NCBI GenBank assembly: GCA_020091685.1
Contig: CM034603.1
Location: forward strand, 4,729,848 to 4,793,847
DNA length: 64,000 nucleotides
Reading direction: 5' to 3'
Origin: Lutjanus erythropterus
Lineage: Eukaryota; Chordata; Actinopteri; Lutjaniformes; Lutjanidae
Shown here: one piece after another, positions 26,701-36,431 of the stretch
Numbering within the stretch: the first letter of the stretch is position 1
Layout: each line of letters opens with the position of its first letter
Notes under the pieces: model-generated
Database searches by the model: none
What the model saw: only the letters and a program-made list of their open reading frames with translations
What the model was told of the DNA's origin: nothing
Position numbers and translations under genes: made by a program

Positions 26701-29700
26701 TTATTAAATTAAATATAATCTCTCTTTTCTACTTAATTCAACAAAAATGCACATTATGTTTGGAATGTAACAAAGTATATAATAAATAGAGCATGAAACA
26801 ACAACAAAAATAATATAAATATATATTAAAAAATAAGAGGTGAAAGCAATAAATTAATGTAATGAGAGACAAATAATTATTCTAAAATGCTAAGAATAAA
26901 ACAAAACGGAATAACAAACCTTCAATAAATAAATGAATTAATAAATAAATAATGACAGATATTAGAAAAGATTAGTTCATTTGACTTTTGGGAGGGTGCA
27001 TTAAACAGATTATTGTAATACTCTAAATACTTGTTAAAATTTCCAAATAAAATTTGCCAACACATGCACACACGCACGCACGTGCGCCAGCAGTAGTCAT
27101 GGAAACAGAATGATGGGCAGGTATATAAAGGCCTGCAGCTCATTTTAATGTCCCCTTTTCACTTGGATTTTGGCGAGTTGACCTGTTGACCTGCTGCAAA
27201 CCCGAACAGTGGAAAGATCTCAAACCCTGCTGGAGAATCTCTCTCAGAAGGACTCAACCGGAAAGCGGATCTTGTTGGAAAAAACCCAACTCTTGGATTT
27301 ATTGGATTATTGTGGACACCTGCAGAGCCTGAAGATGGCCCCTGGAGGACCACCGTTGGACGACGAGGGACACCTGCTGCGCTGGGAGGACGCACAAGAC
27401 GTTGAAGGTATGATTGTTTTACTTCTAACTTCTTCATTGATGCAGACATTTAAAACCATTGCAAGCTTTATCAGTGATTTGTTGAATTTTAAGGTAAAAT
27501 GTTATTAGGCCTGTTGAATTTGGTGAAAACAGACTTTCCGTTTACAATTTCTTGGTGTAAAATGATGATTTATGGATTGAATGTCCGAAGTATCCGAGTG
27601 TGGTAATAATTATTATGGTTGTTTGAAAACATGATTATTTTGGTTTGAAGGCACAAAATTGTCAATCGTTTGCATCGAAATTAGAGAAATAAAGATGGCG
27701 ACTGGATTGATTTTTATAAAATATTAAAATTTGTTTTACTTGCGCTCCATGGAGACGATGGAACTTTCCGAACGTGGGTGGAATCAAAGCAGGGCGCGCT
27801 CTCAAATATCTCATTGTGTTAATTAGGGATGTGAATGATTGATCTCTATGATTTATCACTTTCAAAAATGTTAAAATGTGTCAATCAGTAGTATAGTAAA
27901 GGCAGCGATTGTGCCTAATTTGACATTGTTATGTCTGGCCAAGGCATTTGTTGAAGGAAACTTAATGTGTATTGTATTGTATTGTATGTATATATGTGTA
28001 TGTGTAAATATTGATTTGTCTTATTTTATTAAATATTTTTCCTGTTCTATTCTGTCTCTAATTATCTGTATATAAGATATGTGTTTGGCATGAAGGAACT
28101 GAACTTTTTCATTGTGAAGCCCTGTGTTGAAAATAAATTACCGTTATACTTTGATTTAATCTAAAATGTTTAATGTTTTGACAAAAATTTTAAATTTGAC
28201 ATTTCTTTTATGTGTGTCCCCCTCAGGTGGAATGCGTTTCATCTTCGAACGTCTTGGCGGCATCCTCCCAGATGTTGGCATCCCTGATGAGGAGCGTGAG
28301 GATGAGGAATGGGGATGGGTAGGTATTCCAGTTGGGTTGTTCGCGTTTTTGCCTCCATTCCTCGACCCACACTCCTCTGATGAGGAAGAAGAGACGGAAG
28401 ACGAGGAGACGGATGAGGAGGAGGATGAAGACAGCGAGGATTCCGGGGACCAGTCCTCATCGGAGGATGAAGAGGACCCCGAAGAGGACGAGGAAGACAG
28501 CGAGTATTCCGGGGACCAGTCCTCATTGGAGGACGAAGTGGACCCTGAGGATGACCCTGAGGACCCTCTCATCCAGCGGTTCCCACCAGATGACTTCTGG
28601 CATGGATGGCGACACCAGGACCCTCCTGCTCCTCCTCCTGCTCCTCCTCCTCCTCCAGAAGATCTCCCCTCAGGCTCTGCTCCCTCATCCTCCGGCCTCG
28701 GCTTGTCCACGAAGAGGACCCGAGAAGAGGACAACGACGACCAGGTAGGTATGAAGAGGCAGAGGCGGACCAGCGAAGAGGACAGCGAGGAGGATTAGGA
28801 CCGACGACCTGTTTGGAGGAGAACTGGAAAACTGAAGCCTCAGTGAATTGCACTCATGGACACTTTCTAATTCGGCCTAACCAACACAGTGGACGTTAAA
28901 GTTTCAACAAGTTACATTTAAAGATTTTTAAGACCAATAGGACAGCAATTTAAGACCTGTGTCTAATTGATTTTTTTAAAAACCTTTCAAAGAACATTCT
29001 GAATGTAATGTAGGACCTAATTCACATTCAATCATCTTTTATTAATTAATAATAATTCATCTCTTAATGAAATCTGATAGTCCAGATTGAATAACATCCA
29101 CACTTGAAGGTCAGGTTCCATGTTGGTTTTGTACTGTATTGTATTTAAGATATTTTAAGATGATTTTAGGATTCATATCATTGGATTGTTAACTTTAAGA
29201 ATTGTTCAGGAGCTGCAGAAACCCTGTCAGTAGAGTCAGGCTGTCATAGTATGTGTAAATTCAAAGGAACAGGTGCAATACAACATGGAAGCAAACAAAA
29301 AGAAACACTGGGACAAAAGCTGGAACCTTTCACTCTAAGAACGAGGACAAAGAAAAGATGGAAACACACAAACTAAAAGCACGAAGATTCAAAGCAAGAA
29401 CAAGTGGAACCAATCAGTCTTAAAAAAAGGGAGGGAAACAAGACAAGGACAGGAAATAAAGTCAACAAAAACACATGGGAGGATTCCCTACAAAATAAAA
29501 CAGAAACCTAAATCCTAACGTCACCTAAGGTGAGTAATGCTCCTGCAAGTCTTAAGCTCAATCAGCAGTAAGTCAAAGTTGATTTATTTTACTCTCTCTG
29601 TTTCTCTGTCTAGCTTTATACACCCTGCATCAACATCCCCACAAGAAGCGAGGCTCTGCTTCCAGGATTCCCATGACGACTGAGAAGATGAAGACTAGAT

Positions 29701-32700
29701 GAGACGGATGGATGACAGCAGGAGCAGCTGGAGGGCGGTGGTCACCTTTTTTTTTCCAGCATAACAAGTGAGTAATCCCTGCACCAAGCGCCAATAGTGA
29801 CAAAAAGTTTTGACTTTACATTTGGGGATTATATGCATTATACAAACCTTCTCTAATATTATTCTGTTGTTTATGATATTTCTACAAATTCAACAATATG
29901 GATGCCAACAATTCAAAAGTACTCATCACTTGTTTTCCTGTCTCACAGGGCAGGGCCGACTCCTCCATACTTTATGTGCCCCTGGAGCAGCTGAGCGTGG
30001 ATGTCAACCAGCCAGTCAACCAGCCAGTCATCAACAGCCCTACCTGCTTCCAGACACCAAAGCACCGTCTAAAGTCTCAGTGAGTAGAACTACGAGCCCC
30101 CTGCCTCTGCCCCTCCACCCCTCACACCGCCCTCTTCACCCAGCAGCTGAGACGATGAGGAGCCAGTCACGAAAGACACAGACAGTTCAGACTGAAGGAG
30201 AAAATGCTGAATATGTATTTAGCAGAGGTGGGAAAGAAAAAGTAGGGGTACAGACGCTTGTGCAAAAAAGTCTCTGGTAAAAGTAGAAGTATTGATTCAA
30301 CTTTTTACTCAAGTAAAAGTTAAAAGTATAGGCTCTGAAATGTACTGTGTACTGAAGTGTAAACTAACTGAACCGCATGTCAATATTAATATATTTCAGA
30401 CTTTATTAAACTTAAACCATTCTAACTTAAATTAAAATGAAAATGAAAAAAAAAAAATCTGAAAATAATAAACATCAACTTTTCTCCAAAGTACAAATCA
30501 GTTTTCAATGTCAGCAACAGAATGTGAAAAATTATAACCAACTCAAGAACACACTTAAGGTCTAATTAGGGCTGCGCGATATGATTTTTAAATAATATCT
30601 CAAAATTTTTAGTCTATTCTGTGATACACAATATATATCTCAATCCAGACGTTCTCTCTAAAATAACTAATTTTCAAATAATTCAAACGTGACAAACTTT
30701 TAGAACATGATGCATTGTTGTAGTAAACTAAAATTAGCACAACCTTAAACATCTACAGCAGTAAAATGCAACGTCCACTTTAATACAGCAGAAATATTAA
30801 TCCATAAACTTCAGATATGACAATAAAACACTGATAGCAGGACTAATTAATGTGGACAAAACCAAATATCATAATATTTGTTTTTACCAAATACCTTGAT
30901 ATTAATATTGTGGGAAGACTGTAGGGATAACTGTTGGTGCTTTCACAAAATATTAACACAATTTTAATAAATAGTCATCATTAATATCCAAAAACTAAAA
31001 GATATAGATATCAAATCTCACATCATATTATCAATATAATATGGAGATATTGCTTTATTACTAATAAATTCAATTCAATTAAATTAAATAATCAGTGATT
31101 CCCATCAAATGCATAAAACTAATGAGCCTGTTTTGAAAATGTAAAATCAAAAGTTTTTAAATAAATACTCAAGTAAAGTACAGATACCTAAAAAAAACTC
31201 TTTAGTACAGTAACAAAATTTAGTGCTTAGTTACTTCCCACCTCTGGTATTTAGTTTGTCACATTCAGTAATCTGTACAGTGCATTTATTGATTATCCTC
31301 TGAATATGTAATGTGCATATACTTCTGTTGTTTGACATGTTAAATCAAATAAATATTGTGTCAAATGTGATTCAGTGTGTTTTGGTTTTCATTTACTGTT
31401 ACTGTAATATGTTACTGTAAGTGTAACTTTAAACTTTGGGATTTTGAATCATTTAGTACATTTGGTGTTGCCTCTCTGTAACACACCCAGTTTTGGACCT
31501 TTACACTCACACAATACCTGTGTCCTGCACGAGGCAGGACCCTCAGGAAACTAAAAGCAGTGTTTGAATTTGTCACAAGTGTCCCTGGAGGTTATTTTGA
31601 ATCCGTTTTTTTTACAGTCTCTTACATGGTTCAGCTCCATCATCTCCACAAAAAAGGTCCAAATAGATGAGTTACGTTTCATGTACTTTATTTGATAATT
31701 AAATAGTGGAAAACTGTTAAAATGTAAATGTTGCCTTGAAGTACCCCAGGGTGTAGTGATAAACACAGATGTGATAAACCTTGGAAAATCTGTAGTTTAA
31801 TAATCTTGTTTCCCTTCATAGATGAATACATTTGATATGAAAATAGATGATTAAACTCAGGCTCAATTCAGAGAGGTGGATAAACTGAGTTTACCCCCCA
31901 ATACACCATCTCATTATGGATTTCCACCATGATATTTTTGGTGTTATGTATTTGAGTTTACATACTGTTAAACCAATATAAGACAGGGTGTAAATGAATT
32001 GAGAACTATTTTATTTTATTTTAAGCAGTGAACTGAAGAGACACACCAGGGAACTGAAAACAAGCATTTAAATGTAACACAAATGATCAAACACTGAAAT
32101 GTGACTTACTGACATGTTTTCAGGAGGGTTTTGATTGTTGATGTAATTTTTGCTGAAATATGCTGACACACTTACACACAGTCATTCCTATTGGCTGTTC
32201 CACAATGGTGCAATGTTTTTTCAGGGTAATGTCCAAACAAACAAATGTGTGAAAACTAGAAAATTAGAACTGAGTGAGACGATTAATTTTTTCCATGAGT
32301 ATTTTCATAAAGTTCATTCAGATTTTAAACAATAACCATTTTTGAATTTCTTATTATTATGGTATGGTGTTGCTTAAGGCAACACAAACTAAAGTGTATG
32401 CTAAAATAATTGGGTGTGAATGCTGCAAGCATTCAAACCCTATGTTCTTCTACTACCAAAATTCTTTATTTTTATTATTTTTATTATTAAAAAGCTTTGG
32501 CTTTTTAACTAATATTCAAATATTCTACATAATTCAAATATTGATTTATTGTCAGCGCAGCTATTCAGAGTGGTTTCAGCATTTTAACAAAAATTCAAAT
32601 ATTTTACTAAATTCAAATATTAATTTATTTTCATGGCAGCTATTCAGTGTGGCATCAGCCTTTCTACAAAGATTCAAACATTTCACATAATTCAAACCTT

Positions 32701-34028
32701 CCTATATTATTCAGGCAGCTATTCAGTGTCCACCTTTCAACAAACATTCAAACATTCAAATCTTTCAGACAGCATTGCAGTTTGGCTTCAGCTTGCGGCA
32801 TTCACACCCGCAATTTCTTCAGAAATTGCTTTTCTAGTTCTTTATATTGTTTTATGTCTTTTAATATGTGCTAAATAAAATAAACTAAAATACAACCACA
32901 CATACACACAAACCCCAGACTCTCCTTTTCACTTGGCCTCCTTTCAGTCTCCTCAGGGACACTCATCACCTCTGACTCCTGGTCGCTGCTGGGCTTTTGC
33001 AGGTAGACGGGGACACGTCTTTATCTCTTTGTCCGACGTTGTCATCGTCACCCATGTGACACTGGGCCATATTTCAAGCATGCAGTCCCCCGCTGGCTTC
33101 GCCTACAGCGCCCCAAGGGAGTTCTCTGTCTGTGTAAGACCCACATTTTGAAACTGACTTTTCCACGAGTACACAAAAAGAAAGACAGAAGCTATTCAAT
33201 GACATGTCTCTCTTTCTGTCTCTGTCTCCATCAGGGAGTGAAGACAGTGGATGGTGAAGTGACCCGTCTGGGAACATTTGTGTATGATCCGAATGGAGAA
33301 CCATTACAGACCTTCAAACTCCCTGTGAGTATTAAGCCATGCAGGTTTTTGTTACATTTACTAAGAGACAGATTCCTGGATCCAGTGGATTCAGTGCATC
33401 TATAAGTTCAGTCAATTCTTTATACATATATGTTTGTCCTTATTAGTTTAAAAGTCATGCTCAAACAGCAACACAGGGGGTCTGAAGAAATAAAGCAGTT
33501 CCTCAAACTGCCACTTGAAGCTGGCCCCAAAAGTAACTTCCCATAGACTCCATAATTAAAAGACTCAACTTTACAGCAGAAATAAACATGTTTACAGCCT
33601 GGAACAAAAAAACAACAAAAAAAACAAACAAAACAGTTTGCTCTGAATAGCTAATTTTCCTACTCATGACTACAGTATTGGGAGTAAATGTTTATATTTA
33701 TATTCTATGTATTTTAAAATTATATCAGGGCTTAAAATTATGCATAATTAAGGCCAAGGCCTCTTTGAGTGACTGAGACTTACGGGTGATGTCACAGAGA
33801 CGCTGTCTACACTCGTCCTGAGTGTCACAAAAAAATGAAAGATTTGTGTGACCACTCCATCAACTCCCTCAAATCTTTCCTACTTTGTCCTCCCATCAGG
33901 GTCATGCAAAAGGCGTCTTCAGATTTGTCAAACTGCAGATTGACAGCAACTGGGGACATCCGGAGTCCACCTGTGTCTACAACTTCAGGGTGCACGGGAA
34001 GATGCCACAAATGTCTGCAACCGTTTAA
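20760..34028 (+). CDS. SUN-domain nuclear-envelope protein, SUN3/SPAG4/SUN5-like (9 exons, 339 aa)
   Basis: Exons 20760-20842, 22788-22903, 23000-23062, 23176-23249, 24918-25086, 25211-25320, 32948-33133, 33235-33324 and 33900-34028 join to 1,020 nt in one frame. Residues 1-67 form a short nucleoplasmic N-terminus (basic RKKRGHRH near residue 32). About 70-90 is one transmembrane helix (VVSLLFIILMCF). About 112-160 is a coiled coil (KLQEDVARADVQ, LKELQEELLRLRNKL). About 168-339 is the SUN domain (GRCWAFAG, SAPREFSV, SNWGHPESTCVYNFRVHG). SUN proteins sit in the inner nuclear membrane and bind KASH partners in the perinuclear space to form LINC complexes. The short form matches the testis-biased SUN3/SUN5/SPAG4 group, but the exact orthologue is undecided. 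The exon 5 acceptor (ACTGAG, 24917) is non-ideal but is the only one that keeps the frame. Confidence 0.88.
20876..21180. repeat. hAT-like repeat remnant in SUN intron 1
   Basis: It begins GCAGTGGTGAAAAGTAACTG and continues with GTATTTGTACTTAA-type words, a common fish hAT terminal sequence. The right end is not clear. Confidence 0.4.
21476..21640. repeat. Dispersed fish repeat carrying nuclear-receptor-like half-sites
   Basis: This block (ACCATGACCTTTGACCTTTG, then CAAATTTGGAGAAATTCC and TTCTTGAGATATC) is a recurrent teleost repeat. Inside it, 21503-21517 reads AGGTCACCATGACCT, a perfect oestrogen-response-element palindrome, and 21512-21524 reads TGACCTTTGACCT, a perfect DR1. Function is not shown by sequence alone. 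Confidence 0.5.
23310..24250. mobile_element. hAT-like repeat remnant(s) in SUN intron 4
   Basis: GCAGTGATCGAAGAAATCCT at the left, ACTTAAGTAAAAGTGC motifs inside, and ACTCAAGTAAAGTAGAAGTA at the right are typical ends of fish hAT-derived repeats. No intact ORF. It fills most of the 1.67-kb intron. Confidence 0.4.
25430..25960. repeat. Interspersed repeat in SUN intron 6, left copy
   Basis: The word CATTCAAACCCTATGTTCTT followed by CTACTACCAAAA at 25437-25468 recurs almost identically at about 32428-32460. Each copy is followed by ATTATTATT-rich sequence. Both lie in the same orientation about 7 kb apart and bracket the nested acidic gene. Confidence 0.5.
26060..26520. repeat. Degenerate repeat with two similar units
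   Basis: A unit containing CATGG, GCTGGTGCCCTTTT and CCCCTCAGAAAG recurs about 200 bp later as ACAGCTGGTGCGC and CTCCTCAGATAG. It looks like an old transposon remnant. The following 26,521-27,100 is AT-rich and shows nothing codable. Confidence 0.35.
27122..27129 (+). promoter_or_regulatory. TATA box of the nested acidic gene
   Basis: TATATAAA followed by GGCCTGCAG. A start about 25-30 nt downstream would place the TSS near 27150, giving a roughly 185-nt 5'UTR before the first ATG. A CA/CG-rich block (ACACGCACGCACGTGCG) lies 60 bp upstream. Confidence 0.55.
27335..28798 (+). CDS. Unrecognised highly acidic protein, two coding exons, nested in SUN intron 6
   Basis: Exon 1 coding part 27335-27407 begins at an ATG with purine at -3 and G at +4. 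The intron is 27408-28226 (GTATGA...CCTCAG) and exon 2 runs 28227-28798 to TAG. They join in phase 1 to give about 214 aa. Residues 1-65 are mixed (GGMRFIFERLGGILPDVG). From about 75 to 140 it is almost pure Asp/Glu/Ser with two imperfect copies of a SGDQSS..ED unit. A proline tract (PPAPPPAPPPPPEDLP) follows, then a basic KRTREED and KRQRR tail that could be a bipartite nuclear signal. I do not recognise the family; function is unknown. Separate TATA box, good Kozak context and consensus splice sites support a real gene. Ser/Pro-rich frames on the opposite strand are mirror images of the acidic repeats. Confidence 0.6.
29614..30079 (+). other. Two probable downstream exons of the nested transcription unit
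   Basis: 29614-29767 has a strong acceptor (TCTCTGTCTAG) and donor (AACAA then GTGAGTAA). 29949-30079 has acceptor TGTCTCACAG and donor GTGAGTAG. If the internal donor at 28745 (CAG then GTAGGT) is used, exon 2 joins 29614 and the frame ends after 20 residues at 29676. The second exon has an open frame starting GRADSSILYVPLEQL with a NQPVNQPV repeat. Whether these are coding or 3'UTR exons cannot be settled here. Confidence 0.4.
30223..31246. mobile_element. Non-autonomous hAT element with 8-bp target duplication
   Basis: Terminal inverted repeats CAGAGGTGGGAA and TTCCCACCTCTG bound 1,024 bp. The flanks GTATTTAG at 30215-30222 and 31247-31254 are identical, the 8-bp duplication expected of hAT transposases. 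The interior is AT-rich, with AGGGCTGCGCGATATGA near 30570 that may be a second, nested repeat. No transposase frame. It lies just 3' of the nested gene's last visible exon. Confidence 0.8.
32427..32800. repeat. Interspersed repeat with about four tandem ~80-bp units
   Basis: After the CATTCAAACCCTATGTTCTT word, units with AATTCAAATATT and GCAGCTATTCAGTGTGG recur at roughly 32504, 32584, 32664 and 32735 with decreasing length. It lies 150 bp upstream of SUN exon 7. Confidence 0.55.
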
Positions 34029-34030
34029 AC

Positions 34031-34036
34031 AATAAA
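34031..34036 (+). terminator. SUN gene polyadenylation signal, two bases after the stop
   Basis: AATAAA starts three positions after the TAA at 34026-34028, so the 3'UTR would be only about 20-30 nt. A GT-rich downstream element (GAGCTTTGTTGTCATTTTGTTG) follows at 34054-34075. Confidence 0.65.
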
Positions 34037-34039
34037 CAA

Positions 34040-35518
34040 GTGCAATTCAAGAGAGCTTTGTTGTCATTTTGTTGTCCAACCAACAAACTGCAGCCTCATG
34101 AAGTTGATGAGGTGCCAAACATGCAATATTAATTTTCAATAATAAAGAAAGCCATTGGGAAAAATAAGGAAATAGCAGAAAGTAAAATCCATGTGTCCAC
34201 TTTGTGTATCAACATGTAAATACCAATATGTTGTGGTAAAGTGATGTCACTTTTAGTTTTGGGTCTACGATTAGAGAGACAAGGGTAAATTTGCGAATTT
34301 GATTTAGATTAATGCAGGTAAATTTGTATACAAGTTTGAATGGGCACTGATTTTGAATTTGGGTTTTTATTGTATTGGAATGCATCATGCATGATGAATT
34401 TAGAACTGATGTACCAATAAAGTCTAATAAATACAATAAAAGGATTATTATTTCAAACTGAACCAAGGATGGTGCTTGATAAACTGGATGAAAAACCTGT
34501 AGGTTTATATAGATGTTTGCATCCATCTGTTTGAAAGTAACTGAGTACATTTACTCAAGTACTGGGCGTAATTAAAATCGAAGTACAACACTGAAGACTG
34601 CAAGTTTGAAAATGAAAAAATCTGGAAATATTAAGTTAGAAAGAAGTCCTCATCTCTGCTTGAGGCTACATTAGCTGCTATCAGCATAAATACATCTGAA
34701 TCTCCGATGAAACTCTTGGTGTTCAAGTTGCATTGTGGGTAATATGTGACAGGTTTTGACAAGAATGTGTTGAATAAAAAATGCAATATATCTGGTTCTG
34801 CAGCACCAGTTTTGATCCAATTTTTATCCAACTGTCCGCACTCTTTTATAGGAGTGCAAGGCTAAATCACTGGCGTACTAATTTGAGGATATCTAGAAAT
34901 AACCAGATTTCTACTGAGAAACTGCCGTAAAAATGCCCTTTGTTATTCAAAAGTCCTGTTGAACTCCTGTCTCTGTTAGCAGTGATACTAACACCTGTAC
35001 CTGAATGGAGCTATGATCAGGTGGTATATATAACAGCTCTAACTATTCCACATGCTGCCTGATAATTCAACCTCTAAACTCGTATAAATGTAAAATTTAA
35101 AACAACGTTACAGGCCAATCAGCTTAAACATACCCAGGCCGAACCTCAGTGTCTGATCTGCTTTCAGAATTTTTCCAGGTCATTTGGCCGGTGCTGAAAA
35201 CTTGCCTTGAGTGGATCATGAGTGGAGTCTTTTTTTTTTTTTTTTTCCACAAAGACACGCAGACAAGCAGCTACTGACAGCAAGCAAAGAAAGCCTTTTA
35301 CAGTTCATTCAAATTTAGTGACCATCCCTCTTGCAGCACAACATCGGTTAACCTCTTTCATTTTCTCTTCTTTGCTGATCCAAATTCACTTTGCACTCAC
35401 AAATCTGTCCCTGTGCACCAGTATATTCTGAGCCTTGTGCACTTTGATCATTTTGCTTGTAAATGGTTTTATTTGAGGTATTTAGGATGCATGTGAGACA
35501 AAATCAGTCAGGCATGAA
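34040..35518. other. Intergenic region, SUN gene to composite element
   Basis: No gene is seen. Repeat-like words occur at 34535-34590 (AAGTAACTGAGTACATTTAC, a fish hAT end). A T-rich run is at 35229-35248. Nothing else stands out. Confidence 0.4.
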
Positions 35519-35884
35519 GGTCACACATTATTTTATAGCACACTAATAAGACATAACAAGCCACACTTTGTATCAAATTAGACAAAAACTAGAAATAGAA
35601 AATATATACCAAAATAAGAGCTAACAGACCATACTTTGTAAAGAAACACTTTAAGCTTTTTAGGATGTGACAGTGTTTGTTCAATGTTGAAAAAAAGAAC
35701 ATATTTCTATTTAATTTGATACAATATATAGCTTGTTACCTCCTATAAGGGTGTTTTTTAGCTTATGAAAAATATTTTTTGTCTAATTATGGTATATTTG
35801 TGTTTATTTAGTGTCCAAAAATGAACATATTTCTATCTGATTTGAAACAAAGTATAGCTTGTTAACTCTGAGGGTATAACTCAA

Positions 35885-36431
35885 CTCTAATGTCATTTCA
35901 GCTGATCAGTTTGAATCCTTACATGTGTTTCTGTTGCTGTCAGGATGGTGGTCAGTGTAGGTCTGTCAGTCACCTACACACTCACATTTTCTATGTCTGT
36001 GATATTGTGAAATTTAAATAAACTAGATATGAACAGATTTAATACCTTATTTGTGTTGGCTGTGAAAATTTGTGTTAAACTTTGTAGGATGGTAATAAAT
36101 AGCAGTGAGGTAGTTTAATTCATCCTGAGCTAACAGTGAAGTCGTCAAAGTTCTTTGTTACTTTATCTTTTGTATGATGCTAAATTTTAGTCTGACAGAG
36201 ATTATACAATATAATTTTTTGAAATATCTTCAGTAGTATTTCATCATTCTTCTTATAATAGTAGAGTTTTTTAAAATTTGTCAGAAGTTGTAATGTAAAT
36301 GAAAGTTTAATTTCCTTCCCTTTTTTCTTGTTTTCTTGTTGTCAGCAAAAGATATGTTTGACATGTTCGAAATGGTGCTGGCTCCAGAATGGCGACGACC
36401 CCTCTTCTTCCAAAAGATCCTTGAAGATGCA
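35885..36431 (-). pseudogene. Inverted, interrupted copy of SUN exon 2 with both splice sites
   Basis: On the minus strand 36431-36341 followed by 35960-35885 matches 22776-22943 of the SUN gene: a few bases of upstream intron, all of exon 2, its donor and about 40 bp of intron 2. Around 95% of bases agree by eye (five differences in the first 80). A foreign block of about 370 bp sits inside it. The copy cannot encode the SUN N-terminus intact because of the interruption. Confidence 0.85.
35970..36340 (+). repeat. Near-identical direct copy of ptbp2 intron 2
   Basis: Matches 39589 to about 39955 in the same orientation with only about eight differences (single substitutions plus A/T-run length changes). 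It includes the polypyrimidine tract of the ptbp2 exon 3 acceptor but stops before the AG. TGTCAG flanks it on both sides within the SUN copy, where the intact SUN exon has it once. Confidence 0.9.

Noticed and set aside
27209-27334. Upstream extension of the acidic protein from 27209
   Set aside because: That frame opens with GTG, not ATG. The first in-frame ATG with good context is at 27335.
28156-28734. Minus-strand 192-codon Ser-rich ORF
   Set aside because: It is the antisense of GAG/GAC-rich acidic repeats, which naturally read as Ser/Leu/Pro. It has no splice support or promoter, while the plus strand has both.
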